Below, piece by piece: positions 1 to 10,330 of a DNA stretch of 64,000 nucleotides. The first letter of the stretch is position 1. Every line of letters starts with the position of its first letter. The notes below the pieces were generated by a model, which searched no databases, was not told the origin of the DNA, and saw only the letters and a program-made list of their open reading frames with translations. Position numbers and translations under genes: made by a program. Source of the DNA: Epiperipatus broadwayi (lineage: Eukaryota > Onychophora > Udeonychophora > Euonychophora > Peripatidae); the NCBI GenBank assembly GCA_028023455.1, contig JAQFVV010012537.1, forward strand, positions 2,480,001 through 2,544,000. The letters are read 5' to 3'.

Positions 1-116
1 TCTCTGGCTAAGCATTTATCACAAAGCTTGTTGAGGAATTGGCAATCCACATTGTTTATAATTTACAAGCTTAAGAGAATAGGGTCATGTGTTCTGTGAC
101 TCTTATTTTGACTAAC
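1..116 (+). mobile_element. Foldback half-element (R4-like), cut by window edge
   Basis: The sequence contains the module GCATTTATCA followed by AAGCTTGTTGAGGAATTGGC and ends in a TCATGTG...TGACTC motif. It is the near-exact reverse complement of 3190-3297 and matches the right arm of the palindrome near 3500-3560 in direct orientation. The 5' part lies outside the window. Related termini with TCATGTGA...TGAC occur at 12.75, 32.67, 33.09 and 45.67 kb, so I treat this as one truncated member of a foldback family. Confidence 0.6.
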
Positions 117-1357
117 TATTATACATAATCTTTACAATTCAAAAGAAATGAGTTTTGTAGTATAGGGGATAGAATGCTAATCTGATATACTCTAAAATGA
201 AGTTAATAAATATTTTTCAGTAAATTGATTAAGTAGTTAAGTACTCATGCTTTGCCTAAAAATCCTGATAGTAATATGATTATATCTTTGTCACTGATGA
301 AGATGACAAATTCTTATGAACCCAAAATTGACATCTTTTAATTTGCAATTTAAAATCCACAAAGTACATAAAATATGGCACCACAAGATCAAAATCAATA
401 ATATATATATATATTTGTGTCATTTGTGTTTTGAAAATAAACAACCATAGATAATAGCAAATAAGGTTCAGAAAGTTAAAAAGTGTTCTAAAAATTGCAT
501 TTTTCACAAGATAAGTTGATTAAATCACAAACACATATATGATAGCAAAAAAAGTAAAACAATCTTTAAATAGTTAACTGCATAATCAATACCTTTCCAA
601 CAGCTCTATTATAAGAACTGTGAAAAAGAAAATAATACTAATCTATTTTTCAAAGGGCAAATGATGAGAGTTTGAGAAATCTATAATGTATGTTTTATTT
701 GATAAGATTATCTAGATATCCATTTACTAACCAATATTGAATGATTAGCTAGATTGATAATAGATTGTCATTATACAAATATTCAGAAACCTATTAAAAA
801 TATTTTCCAAGCTTACTTAGGTTAGATGAGGTAAATATATCTTTTTAAAATTTACTCACTACAGGGAAATGATATACCAAGTAGCTTTCTTTAGAAACAT
901 AATAAAAAGAGAAGCCTTATCATTTCTCACTAATTATGATGAACAGTTTTTGGGCAACCATTTACCTTTGTTTTACTATGTAGCTAAAAATAGCTATGTA
1001 CTCATTTATAGAGCAATTTTTGGATTCCTCATGGCTAAACACAGTATACTCGTTTGCATTGTCTTCAATAAATCTTGAAATCTGGATTAAGAAAACTTTT
1101 ATTTAAAAGACTTAGATTTTTAGTCCATAAACCAATTCACTAAACATCTAACACTGTTCAAAAATGGATATAATATGTATTTCTAGGTAAAGAGTAAAAT
1201 GATTAATCAATTGCTCAAATATTCATCACTTAGCAATTGGTAAGCCTGATAAATAATACCCTCTCCTTTATTGTTTTTCATTGAAGACTATTGCAAAGTT
1301 CTATGTATACAAAAAGATTGCTTTCATCTAATAGATGATTTTTTTTCATGTGTCATA
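117..1357. other. AT-rich stretch, nothing recognised
   Basis: Short open frames here (for example 280-507 minus and 869-1078 plus) are low complexity, rich in F, I, Y and L, and show no family resemblance. I see no gene or repeat structure. Confidence 0.6.
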
Positions 1358-1449
1358 GCATCATCCAGGAAGTGAACCCGCCAACCCTGGACAACCGCTT
1401 GTAAAGCAGCTGTCGCTGACCTCTCGATGACCATCTGAGTTATCGATGC
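1358..1449 (-). repeat. tRNA-like SINE segment
   Basis: Read on the minus strand, a 92-nt GC-richer island begins GCATCGATAACTCAGATGG (A-box-like) and has an anticodon-arm-like GCTTTACAAGC and a B-box-like GGGTTCACTTCC. It ends TGGATGATGC, whose last five bases pair with the first five as an acceptor stem would. It is too long and irregular for a functional tRNA. A tRNA-derived SINE head is the best reading. Confidence 0.45.
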
Positions 1450-1617
1450 TCAATGTAATTTTTGCAGACTACTTTTTTCATGTAGAATTAGTTGTTAAAT
1501 GTTTTTAAAATTTTTTTCGAATACATTCACCTGCTAGTAATAATACACAGTTTAGTAAATAAAATCAAGTTCCGATTGTTATTCTTCTTCTTTCTTCTTC
1601 TACCCTCATCTTAAATG

Positions 1618-1820
1618 TAGTATTCATTAATCAAAAAGTCACAAGTTCAATTCACAGGCTAGTATTGTCACTGATCAGGCCAGCAACACCTGAAAAAGAG
1701 TGGAGAATAATCCTATGATCTTGACTTTAGTATTCGTAAATCTAAGAGTTCCAGGATCAATTCCCAGACTAGTACTGTCAATGGTCAAGTCAACAACCCC
1801 TAAAGAAGACAGAATAATAT
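1618..1820 (+). repeat. Two tandem ~95-bp diverged repeats
   Basis: The block from about 1618 to 1713 reappears from about 1729 to 1820: TAGTATTCnTnAATC, then AGTTC..TCAATTC, then CTAGTA.TGTCA.TG.TCA, then CAACACC or CAACCCC. Each unit has a B-box-like TTCAATTC. This is probably a duplicated SINE body. A fragment of the second half (TCATTGGTCAGGCCATCAAC) recurs near 41.34 kb. Confidence 0.45.
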
Positions 1821-1942
1821 TTAAAACATTGTTATATATTAACTTGCGTATTATTACTAATAGCTACATAAGAAAATTTTTAATAAAGTTTGAATATTTC
1901 TAAAAATTATTTAACAATTAATTATAAATGATGGAAGGGGTC

Positions 1943-2373
1943 CAATATATCAGGGGTGTCCAACAATTCGATGTGATCCACCGGTCGATCGCAAAGCCCT
2001 TTTTGGTCGATCGCGAGGCCAATCTGGCAAGAGCTGTCGGTTAACGAGTGAAAAAAATTAAGTTAAGATTTTCAAGTTTTTTTTGTTATTTTTGTCCACT
2101 AAGTCGTATCATTATTGAAAATAATATTTTTAATCTTGATTTAATGTAGCTAATTTGAATTAATAAATATTATTAATAATTATTTATGTTGCTTTAATTC
2201 CCCCGACATGAGTTTTTTGGCCCGTTAAATAATTATTTTTTTACTAGGTAGATATACAAAAATGCTATGTATTTCACACCTCCCTCCACTTAGACTACGC
2301 CTATGACAACAAGTCGATCGCAAAATATTTTTAAAATAAAAAGTAGAAAAAGTTTGCCACCCCTGCAATATAT
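1943..2373. mobile_element. Non-autonomous hAT-type MITE with 8-bp TSD
   Basis: The element (1951-2365, 415 bp) begins CAGGGGTGTCCAAC and ends GTTTGCCACCCCTG, imperfect terminal inverted repeats of hAT type. It is flanked by an exact 8-bp duplication CAATATAT at 1943-1950 and 2366-2373, the target-site length expected of hAT transposases. The motif GGTCGATCGC occurs twice near the left end and GTCGATCGC once near the right end. No transposase frame is present, so it is non-autonomous. The intact TSD suggests it has not been rearranged since insertion. Confidence 0.9.
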
Positions 2374-3186
2374 AATTACAATTAAAATACCATCACAAAT
2401 TTTCCGACAACCGCCTATGTTTTATATATATGTGTGTGTGTGTGTGTGCACAGTATACAATGGATAATCCTGTAATAATATTTTTAATGTTGATTTAGTA
2501 AATAAATCAAACAAATAATTTAGTTTTTTCAAGAGCAAAAAAGAGTACCATTAAAAAATTATCGATTCATATTTCAAACACAGTTTTTTTTTTAAAAAAA
2601 CGGAAATTTTATAGAATTCTTTAAAAAAAATTTTTTTTTAAAAAGTTAAACTTTTTAAACAAAACTTCCAAAATTAATACAATTACTAAAATATTCAAAA
2701 ATATGATTGACAATTATCAATGACGGCGCCACAAATATTTGGACACCGTAGTGATGGATAAATTAAATTAATATAATTAATTACTAAAGAGGGAAAATTA
2801 TATATATTAAATTTATTTTCCCGCTGAGGAAATTTAATTTGCTTCAGGATTTTATAGAATTTTGAAGATTATTAGACAGATTAAATTTATAAAGATTTTA
2901 TATAGTGAATATTTATACACAATATACTATCGATTTTGTTTTCTCCCACATAAATAAATCTTTTTCGACTTTAATAATGCATATTAATTTAATAAAAATT
3001 CTAAGATAAAAAGAATAAAATTTAAATATAGCAATTTTTGTTTTATGTGATCTACGCATTTTTCAATTGCTAATTGAGAATCCATATCAAGCCAGCATAT
3101 TATATTAAATCTAAAGAGAAAGCAAATAGTTACATTTCTGTGGAAGATAAAAACAAATAATAAATTCCAAAGACTATAAATAGTCA
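2374..3186. other. AT-rich stretch, nothing recognised
   Basis: This stretch holds a short TG run near 2430 and long A/T runs at 2580-2650. The minus-strand open frame at 2984-3199 runs into the palindrome and resembles nothing known. Confidence 0.5.
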
Positions 3187-3332
3187 AAATAAGAGTCATA
3201 AATCACATGACCCTATTCTCTTAAGCTTGTAAGTTATAAACAATGAGGATTGCCAATTCCTCGACAAGCTTTATGATAAATGCTTAGCCAGAGCCAGCAC
3301 TTAAAATATCTCTGTCAGGAACCCTCCCCAAA

Positions 3333-3374
3333 CCCTTGTCCATGGTTTCATGCTTTGGCACTCCTCAGAGAGGT
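3333..3374 (-). ncRNA. Hammerhead-ribozyme-like motif, left arm of foldback
   Basis: Minus strand, 5' to 3': stem I strand ACCTCT, core CTGAGGA (fits CUGANGA), stem II GTGC-caaa-GCAT (four pairs including a G-U), core GAAAC. A C-C...G-G stem III follows, but the cleavage triplet reads GAC rather than NUH, and a few bases are missing compared with the other arm. This is a partly decayed type I HHR. Confidence 0.5.
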
Positions 3375-3409
3375 GCCAGGGTAGATCTAGTGCCTGAACC
3401 TACCCTGGC

Positions 3410-3456
3410 ACCTCTCTGAGGAGTGCCAAAGTACTAAACCATGGATGGTCAGGGGT
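3410..3456 (+). ncRNA. Hammerhead-ribozyme-like motif, right arm of foldback
   Basis: Plus strand: stem I strand ACCTCT (3410-3415), core CTGAGGA (3416-3422), stem II GTGC-caaa-GTAC (3423-3434), then TAAAC where GAAAC is expected. Stem III is ACC-atggat-GGT, cleavage triplet GTC (3448-3450), then AGGGGT, which closes a 6-bp stem I. The core G12 is a T, so this copy should be inactive. Everything else fits a type I hammerhead. Confidence 0.6.
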
Positions 3457-3600
3457 TTGGGGTGTGTGTGGTTCTGATAGAGATATTTTAAGTGCTGGCT
3501 CTGGCTAAGCATTTATCATAAAGCTTGTTGAGGAATTGGCAATCCTCATTGTTTATAAATTCCAAACTTTTGAGATAATTTGCATCTAAGGTCATCATTA

Positions 3601-5859
3601 TTGTTATCAGCTACTTGTAAATGAATATGTCCATTCAAAAAAAAAGAGTTTGTGATGATTATATTTGCCCAATCCCTAAAACACAAATATCTCCCTATCA
3701 TTTATAGTTTGTTTATTTAACATTTTGTGATGATGTCATTGAACATTTATCTCAACTAACTTGAATCTTTAAAAAAACTTCAACATTTTGCCTAATGTTT
3801 GTTTTTCGTTATCAATAGTCAATCTTACCAATAAATGAAATCCATAACATATTTTATGCACAAACCTTCCTGCATCCATTAATTACTCTGGCTTGCACTG
3901 AGTTGCACTAATAGATATTTTATTTACTTTGAAAAAAATGTCTTCATATTGTGGCCAATTATCATGTGACATGATAATATACTACAGCTTAGTCATTCAA
4001 TGACTAGTTATTCCAACTATCTACTGGCAAAGATTTGCATACATACATTCTCACACTTTTGCTAGTGAATCTCTTTTATTGCAAATATTACATTCATTAT
4101 CATTATACATGATTTGTCTTAATAAAAAAGTGATTGTTTTTTTCCAAATTGTTTTCAGTATCATATAAATGCAAATGTTTCACATCGATATACTTTAGCT
4201 CTTCACCACAAATATTTTAAATGTTGCCATTTGTGGATCATATATTACAACATAAAACATGACAGTGTTTCATACTTTTATAGATTATTTCAATACCCTG
4301 CCTATCACCATAAATTTTTAAAAACCACATTTATGCCCTCACTCCCATAAACAGTTTAGATCATGTCAAACAATATCAGTTAAAACAATTATTAATGATT
4401 AATGTGGTATTTCATGCATGTTAAGATACAAAAGACAGTGTCATATTTCATGTTGTAACCCGTGTTTCAAACCTATTAACACCTTAATTTTTTTTTGTTT
4501 GGTGAATAGCTAAACTATGCATCTGTGTAACTTATGCATTGATTCAAAGATTTCATTGTAGGTAATTAGAAGAGAGAACAAATTAACTGTCACATTTTCA
4601 CTGGGACATACTATTTACAAAACATATAGAATAGCCTACTGCACAGATTTTTTTGACAATTTTTCATTAAAAAAAACCCTGAAGGAAAAATCATTATTCA
4701 ACAGGATTGCTAATTGTCGGATGGTGAGGATGAGTGATTTTTCATGTTTGTTTAATGATTTTACCACGTTAATTTTTTTTTTATATTTATTCAACCCAGA
4801 TTTAAGTTGAGATTAGAAGCATGATTAGTAGATGCTTTAACATTAAACTATAAACCACTTGCATATTAATCCAAAATTATTAAACTTTTAAAGTGTTTCC
4901 CTTTCCATATTTTTAATTTTATCCACTAAAAATAGTTAGGTACTCATTTACTGACCAATATTTAATGTAAATAGGCGATAGGCCCGGCCATGTAAAAAAA
5001 GGCTGTTGGAAATTTTTCAGGTTTATCTCGGATTTAAACCCAGATCGTAAGTGTAACCAGGAATACACGAACCACGAGACTTTTTAGCAGTGCATAAAAC
5101 GTAGGAAACGTATGCTCAATCTTTACGCAATGTGATATTTCAGCGGTATATATTACATACGTGTATTTAAAAGTTATAAACTTCTAAAACATTTTTTGCG
5201 AAAGAAATTTTAAAGCTTCAATTATTTAATAATCTAATTTAATTAAACCCAATTCTTTAATACTGCTTTCGAATAATTAAAATCAGTAACGCTACGACAC
5301 GTTTTGTAAGACTTAATTTTATATCTGAATACATTTTCATTTCTTATCTCGGACGCATTATTTATTTATTTAAATTGTCAAATTTAGCAACTGGATATTA
5401 TAAAACATTAAGTATACATTAACTGATGATTTATTTTTAGAAGGAATAGAGGTTTTGCATTTCTTTACGATAAAAAAAAAAAATTCTGCAAATTGTTTTA
5501 AAATAATTAAAACATTTCTGATTAAGAAAAAAGAACGTCTAGAAATCTGACCATCTATTTTTAAAATAGCCTTTCAACTATTGCGTCATAAATTTTAATA
5601 TTCTTTTCATTCGTAAAGAATGTCTGCTTCCAATGCATTAAATTTTGTAATAGTTTTCTGGATTTATTAACTATTTAAATAAATGGCATTTGATTAATAA
5701 GCCTCCCTTCTTTTATATATACATTTCAAATATATTATAAAACATTAATCTGTCCAGTCGTAGAAATCTAAGAGAATAAATTTATATTTTTGTCTGCTTC
5801 TATATTGTATGTATTTCTCATACATATAAATAAAATAAAAATTAGGATATAAATCAAAC
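3601..5859. other. AT-rich stretch with one R1 fragment
   Basis: The only recognised element is a minus-strand R1 fragment at about 3850-3922, with matches to ATGCACAA.CCTTC, GCATCCATT.ATTACTCTGG and CTTGCACTGAG. Otherwise I see no gene. Confidence 0.5.
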
Positions 5860-6125
5860 AGCCGATTGAATGCTTTCGTGCACTGAAAGAGTGGTAACCT
5901 CCGAAGCTCAAAGTCCATAAATCGTGAGTCCAGATCTGACACTTCAAATAGTCAAACCTTTTGTGGGAATCCAAAGTAATAAACCAGTCAATTATTGTTC
6001 TATATGGTTTGATATTATGGTAAATAAACTTGGAGTTTAAAGTCCATAAATGGCAAGACCACCTCTGCCACTTCTGGTGTTTGAATTTCCTATGAATTCC
6101 TGAGCAATGAACTATTTGATTGCTT
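5860..6125 (-). repeat. R8 SINE-like fragments (two adjacent copies)
   Basis: Two related blocks share AAAGTCCATAAAT followed by a gAGtCCAGATCTG / gACCACCTCTGCC stretch. The second continues CACTTCTGGTGTTTGAATTTCC and CTGAGCAATGAACTATTTGATT. Similar blocks lie at 16.69-16.81 and 50.28-50.41 kb. The family has tRNA-head features in the 50.69-kb copy. These are old, diverged copies. Confidence 0.4.
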
Positions 6126-6179
6126 TTTTATATAAAAACAATTTTTATGTGATATAAAATAGCAAGATCATTGAATAAA

Positions 6180-6600
6180 TCAATACCCTATATTCTGCCA
6201 CTAACATCACATGACCATCATTTCCTATCCTTACACAAGCTATTAAAAAACTCTCCTTATAATAGTCTACCCATTTCAATCCATAGTAATCAATGGATGC
6301 AAAAAAGTTTGTGCATAAAATCCTTATGTAGTGCCTACTCATCCAATATCACCAGACTAGTTTCTAGCTTGTGGCTTTCATCGGTGATGAGGCTTGGACT
6401 TGAGAGCATTGCACCTAGATCTTAGGATTTAATGCAACTCTCTAGCAGCCACCTTTTTTCTTTTTAATAAACTATAAATCAATGAGTTCAAAATAAAAAC
6501 CCAATAATGTTTTCAATGCAGTCTCATTCGCTTCTGTAGTCCTACAAATCTGAATACATTTTAGCATTTATATATTTTGGTGTCTTTGATTCCTTAATAA
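6180..6600 (+). mobile_element. R1 element copy
   Basis: R1 is a dispersed family of about 400-440 bp. Landmarks in order: ATCACATGA.CACCAT.TC near the start, a CTCTCC...TAATCAATGGATGC block, GCATAAAATCC, CTACTCATCCAATATC, the HHR-like block on the opposite strand, GAGAGCATTGCACCTAGATC, and GGTGTCTTTG near the end. It has no coding capacity. It is followed directly by an inverted R1 fragment. Confidence 0.75.
6346..6391 (-). ncRNA. Hammerhead-ribozyme-like motif in R1
   Basis: Minus strand: TCATCA, core CCGATGA (one change from CUGAUGA), a stem II segment of AAGCC..caagct type, GAAAC, TA loop, GTC, TGGTGA. Stem I pairs as TCATCA/TGGTGA. Compared with the copy at 48.35 kb (TCCTCA/TGGGGA), one base pair has changed from C-G to A-U on both sides, a compensatory substitution. 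Confidence 0.6.
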
Positions 6601-6740
6601 TCATGTCTTCTCACTGATGAAAGCCACAAGATAGAATCTAATCTGGGAATATTGGATGAGTAGGTAATAGATAGAGATTTTATGCACAGATCTTCTTGCA
6701 TTCATTAAATATGATGACTGCACTGGATGGCATTATTGTG
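6600..6740 (-). mobile_element. R1 fragment, inverted relative to its neighbour
   Basis: The fragment begins near the HHR and runs through GGATGAGTAGGTAATAGAT, GATTTTATGCACAGATCTTC and GCATTCATTAA, the R1 landmarks in reverse order. With the preceding copy it makes an inverted pair meeting at about 6600. Confidence 0.65.
6607..6651 (+). ncRNA. Hammerhead-ribozyme-like motif in R1 (decayed 3' core)
   Basis: CTTCTCA, intact core CTGATGA (6614-6620), stem II remnant, GAATC in place of GAAAC, ATC triplet, TGGGAATA. Stem I pairs TTCTCA with TGGGAA. At two positions it has U-A pairs where the 48.35-kb copy has C-G and U-A, another compensated change. Confidence 0.5.
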
Positions 6741-7689
6741 TGGAAAATTTATTAAATAATTATATGGTCAGTTAGTCAGAAAGTCAAGTGATACTCTAAT
6801 ACAAGAGTAACGGATATAGCAGCTCCATTTATCTGATCTAATTTTTTTTTTAACATTTCTTAGCTGAAAACCATCTGAGAAAGACATTAGATTTTGAATA
6901 TTTTCTCTTTCACAATTATCAAACGCACAGGACCTATTTCTTACATCTAAGCTTAATCAATTTTATTTTACATATAATCATTATGAGTTCTATTGTTTGA
7001 TGACTTTAGCCTAAGTTTAAACAGATAACCTAACATATATTTATAATGCTCATTTATGTAAAATGAAAATAAATATGTCTTTGTTATTTTTTGCATATAA
7101 ATAATTAATGCCTAAATAGATTATTTAACATAAATTTATTATTTTAATTCTTAGTTTCTTTTTTTTTGTAACATCATACTACTCTTTTTGGTGTTATATG
7201 TTACCAATAAAAAGATGACTGGTTTCCATATTCCTAAAATAACACCTCTAAATCAACTCATGTGTTATGTAGTGACATAGTTAAGTTATTCATCATAAAA
7301 AAGTTAACATACTAGCATGTCTGGATCATGAGCTATGACATGAAACCTGACAGGGTGATACAAATTTCATGGTTATCTTCAATGCTCTCCCTATCATCAT
7401 AAAATTTTGCAATTCTTGAAAATGTTTTTGCTATACACAATTTGAATCATTTCAAACATTTCAATAGCATTTTGTCCCAATCTAATACTAAATTTAATGT
7501 TATCACTTAAATTTTCTTACAAAGTAAAAAATTTATAATTAATTTAATGACTCTTTAAAAGGCCACAAAAATAAAGCCTTAATTTATTTAAAAATTATTA
7601 CAATTTATTAGATAGTTGAAGGGTTAATTATTAGACAAAATATATGATTGACAAACCTTACTATTATTTTATTGCTATTTTCTGTATAA
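6741..7689. other. AT-rich stretch, nothing recognised
   Basis: No open frame over about 60 codons and no repeat that I can align to the families named here. Confidence 0.5.
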
Positions 7690-7694
7690 CCATA

Positions 7695-7835
7695 CGTTGT
7701 TTCCTCAAAAATAAGATGTAACCTGAAAATAAGCCCTAGCATGACTTTTCAGGATATTCATAATATAAGTCTTACCCCAAATATAGACCCTAATTAAGAT
7801 TGTCAGTCAGAAGAATGGACTTTATTTGTCCAAAG
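7695..7835 (+). repeat. DNA-transposon-like repeat with CCTGAAAATAAG motif
   Basis: Contains CCTCAAAAATAAGATG, CCTGAAAATAAGCCCTAGC, TTTTCAGGATATTC, AATATAAGTCTTACCCC and ending TGTCAGTCAG. This closely resembles a dispersed DNA-transposon-derived repeat I recall from many animal genomes. I cannot name the family with certainty. A related, shorter copy lies at 8965-9060. Confidence 0.45.
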
Positions 7836-7849
7836 TAATGAATATATAA

Positions 7850-8070
7850 ATATAAATGTAGTTAAAAGGGATTTGAACAGAGACTTTCAAGTTCTCTATA
7901 TTTATCACTCCATCTTATTTAACCATTACACATGGCCACATACATGTGAAAAAGATATATGATCTTCAATGTATGTGGACATGTGTATTGATTGTATAAG
8001 ATGGAAGGAAAATATGTAGAGATCTTGAAAGCCTGAATTCAAATCCCTTCTAATTATATTAAGTTTAGTA
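7850..8070. repeat. Palindrome of R2 tRNA-like end
   Basis: Inverted arms centred at about 7957: GGGATTTGAA at 7868-7877 pairs with TTCAAATCCC at 8038-8047, and the CACATG...GTCCACAT region pairs across the centre. Each arm is the 3' tRNA-like portion of R2 (TTGAAAG.CTG..TTCAAATCCC). Confidence 0.6.
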
Positions 8071-8964
8071 TAGAAAATAGATATGTAGTTAAATATTAAA
8101 TATAAATGTTATGCACAATTATTTTGCTGGCAGACTTATAATGAGTTATTTTAATAAACTTGCGAATACAATTTTATTTATCATTTATTAATGCCCATTC
8201 ATTCATTCTAATAATAGGGAGAATTCCTCTTTGATCTGATATCCCACCATATATATTGTAAATAAATTGACATTAATATCCAAAAACACTATTATTAGTG
8301 GCAATCTAAGTTTCCAAATTAATCAAACCAGCTTAAAGTTTTATATATTATTTTAAATTAAAAATTACTAATTTCCACAGCCCATGAATAACTTTCAGTA
8401 GTCCTTGAATATTTGTTTAGGATTATAATCAGATCACAGAATAGTCTCATTTCAAATATATTACAATTATTTATGAACTAAGATCACTACAACTAATAAG
8501 TTTCAGCATTTTCGGATATCAATGTTGATTTATTTACACTATATACAGTTGGAGGTCAGATGAAAGAACTCCTTTTATCAGGCAAAATAAATGGGCATTG
8601 ATAACTGAAAAGTAAAATTGTATTTGCAAATTTATTAAAATAATTTGTTATGAATCTGCCTGCAAAATAATTCTGAGTATGATTATGGAACAACAAGGGC
8701 CCTGAAAGTGTTTAATCTGCAGAAATTATAATATTAAAAAAGCCTACCAATTATCATATAAAAGTTTCACTGTAACACAGCAGCATATTATTAATTCTGA
8801 GCAATGTACTTGGAATGGGTTGTTTTGTGATATGATTATAATCCTAAACATTATATATTCATGCAGTAATAAAAGTATTTAGTAATAATGAATAAATGTA
8901 GATTTTTGTATTAGAATAAATCAATATTTTTATATCTCAATAAATGTAATTTACATATATGAAA

Positions 8965-9065
8965 AAAAAAAAGATATTCCCTGAAAATAAACCCAAAGCT
9001 GTCTTTTGGAACAAAAATTAATAAAATATCTAATCTTATTTTCAGAAAAACATGATAATTTCTCT
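8965..9065 (+). repeat. Second CCTGAAAATAA-type repeat
   Basis: Begins ATTCCCTGAAAATAAACCC and ends ATCTAATCTTATTTTCAG. The inverted ends CTGAAAATAA/TTATTTTCAG suggest a short MITE related to the copy at 7695. Confidence 0.45.
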
Positions 9066-9480
9066 TTCTACTTTAGTGCCATCTATTGTAAGCTTGCATT
9101 ACCATCACTTATCAAATAGTAATGCAATTTAATCATATCTGATTACTTAAGCTTACAATAGATAGTGTTTTGATTAAAATATAGTAATTTTTGAATCATG
9201 TGATATTGTGTTTGTATAAGAATCTTTATGATTAAATTTTACTATGAAAAATAAAAGTATTTTGACATATATTTGTTTTGATTAGAGTGGAAGGTATTTT
9301 AATAACATGAAAATTGAGTAATTGTTAGTTGAATGTTTTCTTAATAGAGATTTAATAACATCTTTTGTGTAATGAGTAACATTTTCTTATTTGTTTTAGA
9401 AGTCCTTTCTCTATCTTTGTGTTTTTAGAAGTTGAACTCATTATTTATATTTAATTATAGAGAACATAGGAATAATAATA

Positions 9481-9815
9481 ATAATATTAGCATCAATTAG
9501 AGATGTGGGGATTCCATCATCAGATTTTGAATTGTATAGATGGCTGAAGAGTTGGAGGGTTGATTAGATTGAAGCCTGTCTATTAAAGTTGAAGATTTGC
9601 TATCTTAATGTAAAACCAAGTACTGATTATATATGTGTGTGTGAGATGATGATATGGACCAACTAATGAGTGCTGGTTCAGCACAAAATACATATATTGG
9701 AGACCATTTATCTTTTTCACATGCATGTGGTCATGTGTATCGATTGTATGAGATAGAATGGATAGCTGAAGGGAGCTGGGAAGTCTGGGTTCAAATCCCC
9801 TATAATTACATCTAA
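9481..9815 (+). mobile_element. R2 element copy (HHR-like plus tRNA-like parts)
   Basis: R2 is about 330 bp. Its left part has TTCCATCATCAGATTTT, GAGTTGGAGGGTTG and TTGAAGCCTGTC.ATTAAAG. The middle has GGACCAAC, an HHR-like block and ATATATTGGAGA. The right part has CATGTGTATCGATTG, TGAGATAGAATGG and AAGTCTGGGTTCAAATCCCC, the last resembling a tRNA B box. The short open frame on the opposite strand is fortuitous. Confidence 0.7.
9659..9700 (+). ncRNA. Hammerhead-ribozyme-like motif in R2 (mutated core)
   Basis: CCAA stem I strand, CTAATGA (CUGAUGA with G5 to A), stem II GTGCT-ggttc-AGCAc, AAAA in place of GAAA, ATA-CA-TAT stem III, A17, TTGG closing stem I. Both cores carry a change, so it is probably inactive. 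Confidence 0.45.
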
Positions 9816-10094
9816 ACTCCAAGTATTAAAATTATCTTTGTATTCAAATATTATAAATATTTAATAAATAATTAATCAATAAATTTGGTAAAACAAAAAG
9901 GTTTGAATCGCATGGCTTGATAAATTAATTAAATAATAATTAATTATGAGAATGGCGAAAGTGATTTGGCCACAATATTAATTATTGGCGATTAAACTTT
10001 TTTTATTCAAAGCAAATAAGAATACTGTAATATATCTTTATAACTGAGTTTATGATTATTTATAAATGGAAAAACATAATATGGAAATTTTATA

Positions 10095-10330
10095 AATGCT
10101 GATTATTTTTTGCAATCAATATATGTAATATATAGGGTATATGAGCACAGACTTTCACACGACCCACCAGTCTTCATTCTATCTCATAATACTGATACTC
10201 TTGAAGACATATATGTCGAAAAGATAAATAATCACCAATATAAGTATTTCATGCTAAACCAGCAATCAACAGTTGGTCCAGATTATCATCTCTACACATA
10301 TATGCAATAAGTGCTCAGATATATATTAAG
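10095..10330 (-). mobile_element. R2 element copy, inverted
   Basis: Reads as R2 on the minus strand: TGCATATATGTGTAGAGATG, TCTGGACCAAC, the HHR-like block, then the tRNA-like end GGTCGTGTGAAAGTCTGTGC near 10165-10130. Confidence 0.65.
10236..10276 (-). ncRNA. Hammerhead-ribozyme-like motif in R2
   Basis: Minus strand: CCAA, CTGTTGA (one change from CUGAUGA), stem II TTGCT-ggttt-AGCAT, intact GAAA, ATACTTATA as a short stem III with A17, TTGG. Stems I and II are complementary. Confidence 0.5.

Larger units (their letters stand above)
3190..3600. mobile_element. Foldback element with HHR-like motif in each arm
   Basis: This is a long palindrome centred at about 3396. Paired arms run from roughly 3232-3395 and 3397-3560, for example GCTTAGCCAGAGCCAGCACT at 3282-3301 against its complement at 3491-3510. 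Outer arms carry the R4-like module ATTTATCATAAAGCTTG; inner arms carry a GC-rich segment with CTGAGGA and AAACC. Left of the palindrome (3190-3231) the sequence continues as the inverted copy of window positions 1-116. No protein is encoded. Confidence 0.8.

Noticed and set aside
1358-1449. Functional tRNA gene on the minus strand
   Set aside because: 92 nt, with an over-long T-side region and poor D-arm. Treated as a SINE head.
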